From Microglena sp. YARC (taxonomy: Eukaryota; Chlorophyta; Chlorophyceae; Chlamydomonadales; Chlamydomonadaceae): a stretch of DNA of 64,000 nucleotides. The translations under genes were made by a program, and so were the position numbers. Every line of letters starts with the position of its first letter. The stretch's first letter is position 1. Where the stretch lies: positions 26,515,593-26,579,592 of the forward strand of contig CM039463.1 in NCBI GenBank assembly GCA_022414725.1, written 5' to 3'. The notes below the pieces were generated by a model that ran no database searches, was not told the origin of the DNA, and saw nothing but the letters and a program-made list of their open reading frames with translations. Positions 47,501 through 59,500 of this stretch are shown in pieces.

Positions 47501-50500
47501 TCGGACAATGGCCAGCTGTCAAGGTATCTTACTGTTGTGCCATTCTCTGCACCTGTACTGAGGTTGTATAGTAATGATTTTGAATGTTCATGTTACTGCC
47601 TGGTAACTCTTTGTGTGCCATTCTCATGGCATGCACCTACACTCGACAATGCCAGCTGTCAAGGTATCTTACTGTTGTACTGTTGTACTGAGGTTGATAC
47701 ATTTAGTAATGATTTGAATGTTCATGTTACTGTTGCCTGGTAACTTCTTGGTTCCATTCTCATGGCATGCACCTACCTATGCCACTGTCGACAAACTGCT
47801 GTAACTGCCAAGGTATAATTGGTACTGTTGTACTGTTGATACAAGGATTTGAATGTTCTTACTGCCTGGTGACTCTTGTCACATGCACCTACACTCGACA
47901 ATGGCCAGCTGAACAAGTAGGTATATTTTGTACTGTTGTACTGAGGTTGATACGAGTAATGATTTGAATGTTCATGTTACTGCCTGGTGACTCTTTGGTT
48001 CCATTCTCATGGCATGCACCTACACTCGACAATGGCAGCCAGTATCTTACAACTGTTGTACTGAGGTTGATACGAGTAATGATTTGAATGTTCATGTTAC
48101 TGCCTGGTAACTCTTTGGTGCCATTCTCATGGCATGCACCTACACTCGACAATGGCCAGCTGTCAAGGTATATTACTGCTGTACTGTTGTACTGAGGTTG
48201 ATACGAGTAATGATTTGAATGTTCATGTTACTGCCTGGTAACTCTTTGGTGCCATTCTCATGGCATGCACCTACACTCGACAATGGCCAGCTGTCAAGGT
48301 ATCTTACTTTGTACTGTTGTACTGGGTTGATACGAGTAATGATTTGAATGTTCATGTTACTGCCTGGTAACTCTTTGGTGCCATTCTCATGGCATGCACC
48401 TACACTCGACAATGGCCAGCTGTCAAGGTATCTTACTGCTGTACTGTTGTACTGGGGTTGACATTAGTAATGATTTGAATGTTCATGTTACTGCCTGGTA
48501 ACTCTTTGGTGCCATTCTCATGGCATGCACCTACACTCGACAATGGCCAGCTGACAAGGTATCTTACTGTTGTACTGTTGTACTGAGGTTGATACGAGTA
48601 ATGATTTGAATGCCATTCTTCATGTTACTGCCTGGTAACTCTTTGGTGCCATTCTCATGGCATGCACCTACACTCGACACTGTTGTATGGCCAATGTTAC
48701 TGCCTGGCTGTCAAGGTATATTACTGCTGTACTGTTGTACTGGGGTTTACATTAGTAATGATTTGAATGTTCATGTTACTGCCTGGTAACTCTTTGGTTC
48801 CATTCTCATGGCATGCACCTACACTCGACAATGGCCAGCTGACAAGGTATCTTACTGTTGTACTGTTGTACTGAGGTTGATACGAGTAATGATTTGAATG
48901 TTCATGTTACTGCCTGGTAACTCTTTGGTTCCATTCTCATGGCATGCACCTACACTCGACAATGGCCAGCTGTCAAGGTATCTTACTGTTGTACTGTTGT
49001 ACTGAGGTTGATACGAGTAATGATTTGAATGTTCATGTTACTGCCTGGTAACTCTTTGGTGCCATTCTCATGGCATGCACCTACACTCGACAATGGCCAG
49101 CTGTCAAGGTATATTACTGCTGTACTGTTGTACTGGGGTTGACATTAGTAATGATTTGAATGTTCATGTTACTGCCTGGTAACTCTTTGGTTCCATTCTC
49201 ATGGCATGCACCTACACTCGACAATGGCCAGCTGACAAGGTATCTTACTGTTGTACTGTTGTACTGAGGTTGATACGAGTAATGATTTGAATGTTCATGT
49301 TACTGCCTGGTAACTCTTTGGTGCCCATTCTCATGGCATGCACCTACACTCGACAATGGCCAGCTGTCAAGGTATATTACTGCTGTACTGTTGTACTGAG
49401 GTTGATACGAGTAATGATTTGAATGTTCATGTTACTGCCTGGTAACTCTTTGGTGCCATTCTCATGGCATGCACCTACACTCGACAATGGCCAGCTGTCA
49501 AGGTATCTTACTGTTGTACTGTTGTACTGAGGTTGATACGAGTAATGATTTGAATGTTCATGTTACTGCCTGGTAACTCTTTGGTGCCATTCTCATGGCA
49601 TGCACCTACACTCGACAATGGCCAGCTGACAAGGTATCTTACTGTTGTACTGTTGTACTGAGGTTGATACGAGTAATGATTTGAATGTTCATGTTACTGC
49701 CTGGTGACTCTTTGGTGCCATTCTCATGGCATGCACCTACACTCGACAATGGCCAGCTGACAAGGTATCTTACTGTTGTACTGTTGTACTGAGGTTGATA
49801 CGAGTAATGATTTGAATGTTCATGTTACTGCCTGGTGACTCTTTGGTGCCATTCTCATGGCATGCACCTACACTCGACAATGGCCAGCTGACAAGGTATC
49901 TTACTATTGTACTGTTGTACTGATGTTGATTCGAGTGATGATTTGAATGTTCATGTTACTGCCTGGTAACTCTTTGGTGCCATGCTTATGGCACGTACCT
50001 CCACTCGACAATGGCCTGTCCTGAGGTTGATATGAGGAATGATTTGACTGTTCATGTTGCTGCCTGGTAGCTCTTTGGTGGTATCCTTATGGCATCTACC
50101 TACACTCGACAATGGTCAGCTGCCAAGGTATCATACTGCTATCTTTGGGTTGATATGAAGAATGATTTGAATGTCCTTGGGTTGATACCAGGGTACTTCC
50201 ATTGACCAAATTGGCCAGCGCTTTAGCGCACTTGAAAAAATCAAAACTGCGCTTTGCAGTGCAAAAGGCGCAAAAATTGCTTGCTGCGCCTACAGGGGGT
50301 TGCACAAAACTGTGCGATACGCGCAGTGGGGCTCAAAAAGGCAGCGCTTTAGCGCGCAAAAGCGTGCGCTTGGAAGTACCCTGGCTGATTCGAGGAATGA
50401 CTTGAATGTCCTTGGGTTGATATGGGGATTTATTTGAATGTTTATGTTCCTAGTAAAGACAGGAAGCAGCCTTGTAGGGCAGAGCTATGTATCCAAGTTC

Positions 50501-53500
50501 AATTTCAGGTTGTACTAGAGATGTAGATGATACATATGTAGGGAACGGCAACTAATATTAGTGTTTGAAAAACGAATATTAACTAATATTATATGATATT
50601 ATCTATTCACTAATATTATATAACATAGCCGACCCCAATACATATGACGTTGTGCAGTTCTGTACTTGAGATGGTGGTATGGATGGTGTGTCTGGATGAG
50701 GTGGGGTAGTGATACACCTGTCAATGTTCTATACTGTTGTGGTGCTACACCTGGCATTGCTGCAGCAAGGTGCTGCACTGGCGTAGTTTCTGGCTGGTGT
50801 AAACTGATGTGTGGTTCCTTCCTGCACAATACTCATCTTCCTCTGCGGCAGCTACTGCCTCATTTACTAAAGTATCCAAATCAGGATTTGGATACTACAG
50901 TAAATGAGGCAGTAGCTGCCGCATTTAAGAGGAAGAGAGGTGAGGCGTGGTTGTGCTCAGTAGTGCAGTAATCAGGAGCACTCAGTACTACAGTACCCAG
51001 TAGTACAGTAATCAGTTGTGCAGTACTCAGTTGTGCAGTACTCAGTAGTACGGAAAGTTGTTCTCAGTAGTGCAGTAACCAGTAGCACAGTAACCAGTAG
51101 TGCAGTAATCAGTTGTGCAGTACTCAGTAGTACGGAAAGTTGTTCTCAGTAGTGCAGTAACCAGTAGCACAGTACTCAGCAGCACTCACTAGTACAGTAC
51201 TCCTTAGTTTAGTAATCAATAGCACTCAGAAGTACATTAATCAGCAGTACAGTGCTCAGTAGTATTCAGTTGTACATCAATCAGTAGTACAGGAAGTTCT
51301 ACTCAGTAGGACAGTAATCAGTAGTACTCAGTAGTACAGTTAATAGTAATCAGTTGTTCGTCAATCAGTTGTACAGTACTCAGTAGCACTCAGTAGTACA
51401 GTACTCAGTATTACAGTACTCAGAAGTACAGTAAGTTGTACTCAGAATTACAGTTTTCAGTAGTAGGGTTCTCAGTAGCACTCAGTAGTACAGTAATGAG
51501 TAGTACAGTATTAAGTAGTACTCGGTTGAGACGTGAATGCATTTGTTTTGTTGCTGTTCACTCTGCCCGCAGACAGTGAGCAGCCTGAAGGCTGATAGAC
51601 CATGTGATATAACCACACCACATGTGTGATTCCATCCTGTACTCCAGGGTGAGGAGTGGTATCATGTGTACTGTCCATGTTCACTCTGCCTGCCGACAGT
51701 GAGCAGCCTGAAGGCTGATAGACCATGTGATAAAACCACACCAACTAACTCTCAAATTGGCTGGTGGCCTATCGATGGCGCTTCCTGTAAAAATCCTCAG
51801 GGGTCATGAAAAATCCAACCAATCCAACCAACTGTCACATGGGCAGGTAGCCCAGGGATGGCGCTTCCAGTCAAAATCATCAGGTGTTGCAAAAATTCAA
51901 ACTAAACCAACCAACTCTCACATTGGCAGGTAGCCCAGCGGTGGCGCTTCCAGTCCAAGTCTGCTGGTGTCGTGAAGATGGGAAATGCTGAGGTACTGCC
52001 TGATGGACAGCTTCAGGATCTTGGTGCTGTGCTGACCACCAAAGGATACCAGGTATGAAAATGGAACGGCAATATGATATCTTGTCATCATTGGTAAAGC
52101 CTTCGTATGACGATGATTGCATTTCCTGCTGCCCTCCTGGACTGGCTCAAGGGACTTGCCCAACTGCCATCAATCAAGATCAACAAGGCATACCAGGTCA
52201 AGGCATACCAGGGGATCATTCTCCGTCCTCCTCTTCCCCCTCCTCTACTAGGATTTTTCGCTGTACATAGCGATCGCTAGTTTTGACCCCGTTTCAGCAA
52301 AATTGTCGCCAAAAAAAAGAAAAAAAACATATTTTTTTATATAAATGGCCCTAAAAACCTACAAAAAGCTGAAAACTACGAAAAGCTATAGAAAGCCCTA
52401 TAACGCTGTATCTGGAGGAGGCCTAATACCATGAAGCTAGGAAAAACCCACTTTCAGATTTGAAACAAAAATCACTGTCCTCTACCATCCTGTGATTCCC
52501 TCCAACAAACAAAACTCCTATTGGTGTCCATCTAGCCTTGACTTTGTTGATGTAATTCGCAATCAATGCATACCGTTTCTCACCCTCCAACAAACAACTC
52601 TCCCATTGGTGTCCATCTAGCCTTGATTTTGTTGTTGTTGCTTTTTTGTTGTTGTTGCAAGTATTTGCAAAAAATGCGTACCGTTACTCACCCTCCAACA
52701 AACAACACCCCCATTTGTGTCGATCTATCCTTGCTTTTTGTTGTTCTTGCATCTACTGGCAATAAGTGCGTACAGTTGCTCACCCTTCACTAAAAAACAC
52801 TCCCATTCGTGTTCATCTAGCCTTGCTTTTTTGTTGTTGTTGCAAAAATGCGTACTGTCACTCACCCTTCAACAAATAACACCCTCATTGGTGTCCATCT
52901 AGCCTTGCTTTTGTCGTTGCATCTTTTCACAATTAGTGCGTACAGTTGCTCACCCTTCAAGAAACAACACTCCCATTCATGTTCATCTAGCCTTGCTTTT
53001 TTGTTGTTGTTGCAAAAATGCGTACCGTCACTCACCCTTCAACAAGCAACACCCTCATTGGTGTCCATGTAGCCTTGCTTTTGTTGTTGCATCTTTTCAC
53101 AATTAGTGCGTACAGTTGCTCACCCTTCAAGAAACAACACTCCCATTCATGTTCATCCAGCCTTGCTTTTTTGTTATTGCAAACAATGCGTACAGTCACT
53201 CACCCTCCAACAAACAACACCCCCATTGGTGTCCATGTAGCCTTGCTTTTGTTGTTGCAATTATTCGCAATGAGTGCTTACAGTTGCTCACTCGTCAACA
53301 AACAACACTCGCAGGTATTCATCCAGAAGCCAAGCCTGTATGCCTTCAAGGGTCTTGCTGGTCGCATTGGTCCCATCGGCGTCCATCTAGCCTTGATTCT
53401 AGTCCTAGGAGGCACGGCATACAGCGGCTTCGGGACCATCAAGGGTTCAGCTATGTGCCCTGAGGTAGGTGTGTGGTGTGTGGGGTGGAGTGAGTGGTGT

Positions 53501-56500
53501 GTGTGGGGTGGGGTGGGGTGTGTGAGGTGCAGTGTGGTGTGTGTGTGGTGCTTCACATTCTAGTCCTAGGAGGCACGGCATACAGTGGCTTTGGGACCAT
53601 CAAGGGTTCAGCTATGTGCCCTGAGGCAGGTGTGTGGTGTGAGGGGTGGAGTGAGTGGTGTGTGCGGGGTGGTGTGTGGGGTGTGGGGTGGTGTGTAGAA
53701 TGTGGTGTGTGGGGTGGGGTGCGGTGGGTGTATGGGGTGTAGAGTGGTGTGTGGGGTGGGGTGCGTGGGGTGTGGGGTGGGGTGTAGAGTGTGGGGTGGG
53801 GTGGGGTGTAGAATGTGGTGTGTGGGGTGGGGTGCGTATGGTGTGGTGTAGTGTGTGGGGTGTGGGGAGGTATGTAGAGTGTGGTAGCCACTCTTGGGCC
53901 AAATCTGAAGCTAGCCGGTGCGACTGAAAGCTGGCATGACAGGCATTTCAATGCAGCTTAAATCTCCGGGCTCGACTCATTTGCTAACTAATGCAGCTGG
54001 GTGGAAGCTGCCACACGTAGCCCCAAAAAGAAACAATGCACACATGCCCATGTGTGAACCCCTAGTAGGTTTAGCGTTAGTCTTAAATCCTCTCAACTGA
54101 CTCAACTGTCCTCTCAACTGACTCAACTGTCCTCTCAACCGACTCAACTGCCCTAGTAGGTACATCGTTAGTCTTAGAACCTCTTCTCAACTCCATCACA
54201 GGCAACCAAATTCCCTCTCAAGTGACTCAACTGTCCTCTCAACTTACTCAACTGTCCTCTCAACCGACTCAACTGTCCTCTCAACTGACTCAAGTGTCCT
54301 CTCAACTGACTAGACTGTCCTGTCAACTGCAGAACCTCTTCTCAACTCTACTCCCTTAGACTCAACTCCACTTCCTTAGAACCTCTTCTCAACTCCATCA
54401 CAGGTAGGGTTGGGCCGACGTATGAACGTATACTCGTACGTTTATAAGCTCATACGTATATATACGCCGTTTTTTTTCTTCTCGAAACGTATGAGTATAA
54501 ACGTATACAAACGTATGAGTTGTACTTCGAAAAGTTCACGGCACTTCACTTTTTGGTTTTCATTCAATTTATCATTTAGATAGCTCATTGGAAAGCTGTT
54601 GACCTCCTCTATCACAATATGCAATAAAATAAAGCTTTCGCACTTCCCATTTTGTTTAAATGTGGCCTACAGTTTGATTCATATATCCAGGATGGCACAC
54701 ATATCAGAGTGCCACCTAGCCTTCCATTTCACAAGCTCCTACGTGGGCTTGAATGATTGATGGTGCAAGCCTGGTGTAATGTGAAGATGGACAGTATTGC
54801 AATATGGTTGTATACTTATGTTATTATGAGCTGTAGCTGACTCACAGAGCTGCCTAGAAGCTGCTGCATCCTTGGTCTGAAACCTGTAGCTGAATCACAG
54901 AGCTGCCTAGAAGCTGCAGCATACTTGGTCTGAAACCAGTAGCTGAGGGGAGCGACATATAAATAATGATGTGAACATGGACAATATTAATATATTATTG
55001 GCATTGAATGGATCCCTTAGATTGGCACCGCGCTTCTTGGTCGACGCGCTTTCTGGTCGTGATTTCTTTTTCTGAAATTTTGATAACCTAAAATTGCCAG
55101 AATATTTTTTTGACAGTTGATATGTGAGGCCAATGAAATTAGCGACGCGGCAATACATTTAAACCCATGTAAAAGTCTTTTCCCAAGAAGTGCAATAATT
55201 ACTCATACATTTTTATATGTTTATATGCATACGTTTATACGTTCATACGTTTATACGGCATATAAAAATGAAAATATACGATTGTTTCCCTACCCTAATC
55301 ACAGGCAACCAAATCCCCTCTCAACTGACTCAACTGTCCTCTCAACCGACTAGTCTGTCCTGTCAATTGGCTCAACTGTCCTCTCAACTGACTCAACTGT
55401 CCTCTCAACTGACTAGACTGTCCTGTCAACTGCACTCTCAACCGACTCAACTGTCCTCCCAACTGACTAGACTGTCCTCTCAACTGGCACAACTATCCTC
55501 TCAACTGATGCTACTGCTAAACCGTCTCGACTGTCCTCTCAACCGACTCAACTGTCCTCTCAACTGACTTAACTGTCCTCTCAACCAATTTATATGTCCT
55601 CTCAACTGTCCTCTCAACTGACTTAACTGTCCTCTCAACCGACTCAACTGTCCTTCCAACTGACTTGACTGTCCTCTCAACTGACTCAACTGTCCTCTCA
55701 ACTGACTCAACTGTCCTCTCAACTGACTGTCCACTTGCACACTTACCTCCACCCCCCAGGGTCAGGATTTCGTAGTAGCTGAGTATTTGCAGAATGGAGG
55801 CCCCCTTTCGTCCCTCCCCGAAGGCTCCAAGACAGTTATGCATGTCGACAAGTTCACAATTGACTACAGGCCCAATGGGCAGGTACGTATAAGTGACGCA
55901 GCACTTACTTGGTTTTTAAACTTCAACGAGTGCGACCCAGTCCCCCAACGCAAGTAAAAATACTTTGGCATCTATTATTGCGATTGTGTGTGTGTGGGTG
56001 GGTGGGGGGTGGGGTGGGGGGGGGGGGCTGAGGATGTAAGCCATTCTTAACCTGTGAAATCAGAATGTTGATTTACATTTGTACATTGTCTGGGTGCCCT
56101 ACTTGACTCCAAATGTGCCTGCAGCTTGACTGAGCCAAGGGGGACTTATAATGGAATGGACATGAGCACCTCACACATGCACTGTCTGTGTGGCTTGTTA
56201 TGATGATGATGATGATGATTACATTTTTCCTGGTGCCCTACTGGACTTTAAATGTGCCAGTAGCCAAGGAGGACTTCAAATGGAATGGAAGGAGTGCCTT
56301 GCATGGAAATATTTTAATGAAATTATTGACAATCATCGCACCTATTAACTTAAGTCAATGTTGTATGAAGTTTTTTGTATTTCACATGCACTGTCTGCAA
56401 GTGGCTTGTGATGCTGAAGATTACATTTTTCCTGGTGCCTTGCTGGACTCTAAATTGGTGCCCTTATTAGGTTCTTTAGTGCAAAATGGATAAATTGCAG

Positions 56501-59500
56501 CTCCTGGCCCACAGCTTGACGGAGGCAAGAGGGACCAATAATTAGGCTTCGAAGATTAGGGCTAATCGTGGGCCAAATTAGCCCTATTAGTTTACAACTA
56601 ATTAAGCCAACTTTAGCCAAAACACCCCAGAAAAGTTGCCATGTGTCCAGGAGATTGTTGCTACGCAACCCATCAACTTTTGTGGCAATTCGGTATGACC
56701 TGACCATCATGAATTCACTCCGATTTATCTCTCTACTATGAGGGAAATGAGCTAATGCGCAAACAAACTTTATTTGCTTTGGTATTGCGCAGGTGGCCCA
56801 ATTCTACTCAGATTTATCTCTGTTCTATGAGGGAAATGAGCTAATGCGCAATCAAACTGTATTGCTTTTGTACTGCGCAGGTGGCCCAGTTCTACTCAGA
56901 TTTGTCTCTGTTCTAATAGGGGAAATTGAGCTATATGCGCAATCAAACTGTATTGCTTTTTGTACTGCGGCAGGTGGCCCAGTTCTACTCAGATTTGTCT
57001 CTCTATGACTTCGAGGGAAATGAGTTAATGCGTAAGCAGATCAGTGTGAATGATCCTTTTAGATATGGGGGAGTCACAGCTTACCAGGTGCGTCCTAGCT
57101 ACATCAAAAAAAAATCACATGATGTTCATCTTGATCATGACCTAGATCACACACTCGAGCCAATGCAACAAAACTAGATCAGTGTGAATGATCCTTTTAG
57201 GTATGGGAGAGTCACACTTACCAGGTGCGTCCTAGCTTTTCTTTTTCAGCTGACGAGCAATTCAGTGTGAATGATCCTTTTAGATATGGGGAGTCACAGA
57301 CTTACCAAGTTGCGTCCTAGGGCTTTTCTTTTTAGCTACGAGCAATCAGTAGTTGAATGATCCTTTAGATATGGGGGAGTCACAGGTCTGACCAGGTGTG
57401 TCATAGCTACATTCAAAAAAAAAGCACATGATGTTCATCTTATCTTGACCTAGACCACATTAAGATCACACACGTCCAGACCAATGCGCAAGCAGATCAG
57501 TCTGAATGACCCTTTTAGATGTGGGGGAGTCACAGCTTACCACCTGCGTCATAGCTTTTCTTTTCAGCTACAAGCAACAGCTTCTAGGCAGCTCCCCTGG
57601 TTGGCTGTCCGGCCAAACCTAAAGCAACCTCGTGCACTTGGAAGCTGACACAAGCAGCTTTATAGCACTGCTGAAATCTTGGGGCCTAGCCCAGTGGCGG
57701 GCTAAAGGAGCTGCCTAGAAACTGCTCAGAGAAGCCTAAAAGAAAAGCCCTGGTCAGAAAGTTTATTTCAATATTCAACCTTGGAAATGTAATCTTGTTC
57801 ATAGCTTTTTCCCGCTAAGCCCCCCCTTCTGGGTCTCCTGAGTCACCCCGTTGTCCGTATGTTGGTTGGTTGGTTTGTTGGTTGGTTGGTTGGACCGCAA
57901 GAAACAAGCAACCCTGGCTCTAACTGTCTCGATTCTTTTGTTACCCGTCGCTCTGCTATGCAGCTCTCTCCGCCATTTTCCGTGTCGCTTGCAGCATGCC
58001 TAGGACTTGTTTGTTTCAGAAAGGGGGACTTCTGGTAGTAAGCAAGGATTTTGTCGCTTTCAAGGGTGGGCTACAGTTAGCAATTTGGCTAGGCGGGTGG
58101 TGCTGTTGGCTGCGCCTTCGTGGCCCCGGTTCAGGGGGGGGTGTGTGTTGGGGGTGGAGGGCGCGCGGGGGGGGGGGGGGGGGGGGGGCGGGGGCGGGGG
58201 GGGGGGGGGGGTAGCGGAGTCTCAGGGTAGCGGAAGGTTAAGCCAAAATAGGGTCCTGGGTAGTGATCGCTGTTCGTAGCGGGGGAAAGAAAACTTATCT
58301 TATTCTCAACAAACTAGTGCACCAGTGACTGCTTCATTTTTTTGTCATTTTAGCGTTTTTGAATGTCTCGGATTGGAGTGTATGCATTCGTATCTCCTTA
58401 TGGGATTTGTGTGCGAGCAAACCTTCACAACGACACTCTAATAAGCTTATGAGATTCCCCTTCTTTCACTCCCATGCTACACACAGACAGACTGATCTCT
58501 TGCAGCATTTTCTCCACATGTATTGTACTGCACCTTCTACTGTATTGTACTGCACCTTCTACTGTATTGTACTGCACCTTCAACTATATTGTACTGCACC
58601 TTCTACTGTATTGTACTGCACCTTCTACTGGATGGTACTGCACCTTCTACTGTAGTGTACTGCACCTTCTACTGTATTGTACTGCACCTTCTACTGGATG
58701 GTACTGCACCTTCTACTGTATTGTACTGCACCTTCTACTGTATTGTACTGCACTTTCTACTGTATTGTACTGCACCTTCTACTGTATTGTACTGCACCTT
58801 CTATTGTATTGTACCTTCTACTCTGCCTGCTTCACTGTACCTACTGTATTTTACCTACTCTACTTTACCCACTGTTCTTCACCAACTGTACTGTACCTTC
58901 AACTCAACCTGCTACCCCTGAACTGTACTGTACCTACTGTATTTTACCCACTGTTCTTCACCAACTGTACCATACCTTCTTCTCAACCTGCTACCCCTGA
59001 ACTCAACTGTACCTTCTGACCTTCGTCTTCCTTCCCTCCTGTGCTACACAGACAGACTGGTCTCTCGCGGCAATTTCTCTACACGTGCTCAACCCAGAGA
59101 TGGTATGTATCAAGTATTGTTGAGTAATAATTTGTTATCAGGCCCACATAGCACTGCTTAGCCGTGTTAGTGTGTCTGTATGTCTGCATGTTGTGTGTGT
59201 GTGTGTGAGTGTGTGTGGTCGGTGATGGGGAGGGGGGGGGGAAGGGGATAAGAACTTCTTTCCGGGCAGTGGGTACAAATGATCCAAGTTGAGATTTTTC
59301 GAGAAGAGAAACAAACTGTAAGAGAAGGCGAGAGGCGTTCGAACAATCTCCGACTCCTGTATGTCATCCCCTTCGAAGTCGATATATGACCGTTACTTGC
59401 GTGTGTTTTACAGGGGGGCAGTAGATGATCTTTTTCCATGCCCAAAGGCGTTTCTGTACACGTGCTCAACCCACAGATGGTTTGTATCCTCACACTTTTA

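Larger units (their letters stand above)
54090..55745. repeat. 21-bp minisatellite CTCAACTGACTCAACTGTCCT, split by a transposon
   Basis: Units of about 21 bp occur at about 54090-54396 and 55306-55745 in CCS1 intron 5. The two blocks are one array interrupted by the element at 54405-55297. Confidence 0.88.

Noticed and set aside
53494..53951. Trp/Val/Gly-rich plus-strand and Pro/His/Thr-rich minus-strand frames
   Set aside because: They come from the GTGTGGGGTGG microsatellite after CCS1 exon 5.
55217..55843. Open frames with [10 protein letters not shown] or [11 protein letters not shown] repeats, like a coiled coil
   Set aside because: Translation of the 21-bp CTCAACTGACT minisatellite; only the exon 6 part at 55760-55882 is coding, in a different frame.
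58359..58400. SDWSV at 58366-58380 as the conserved TDW exon of CCS1
   Set aside because: No in-phase acceptor, and the 59052-59102 exon gives TDWSLAA with clean splice sites.
58474..59019. Tyr/Cys/Leu-rich open frame suggestive of a membrane protein
   Set aside because: It is the translation of the 22-bp minisatellite before CCS1 exon 8.
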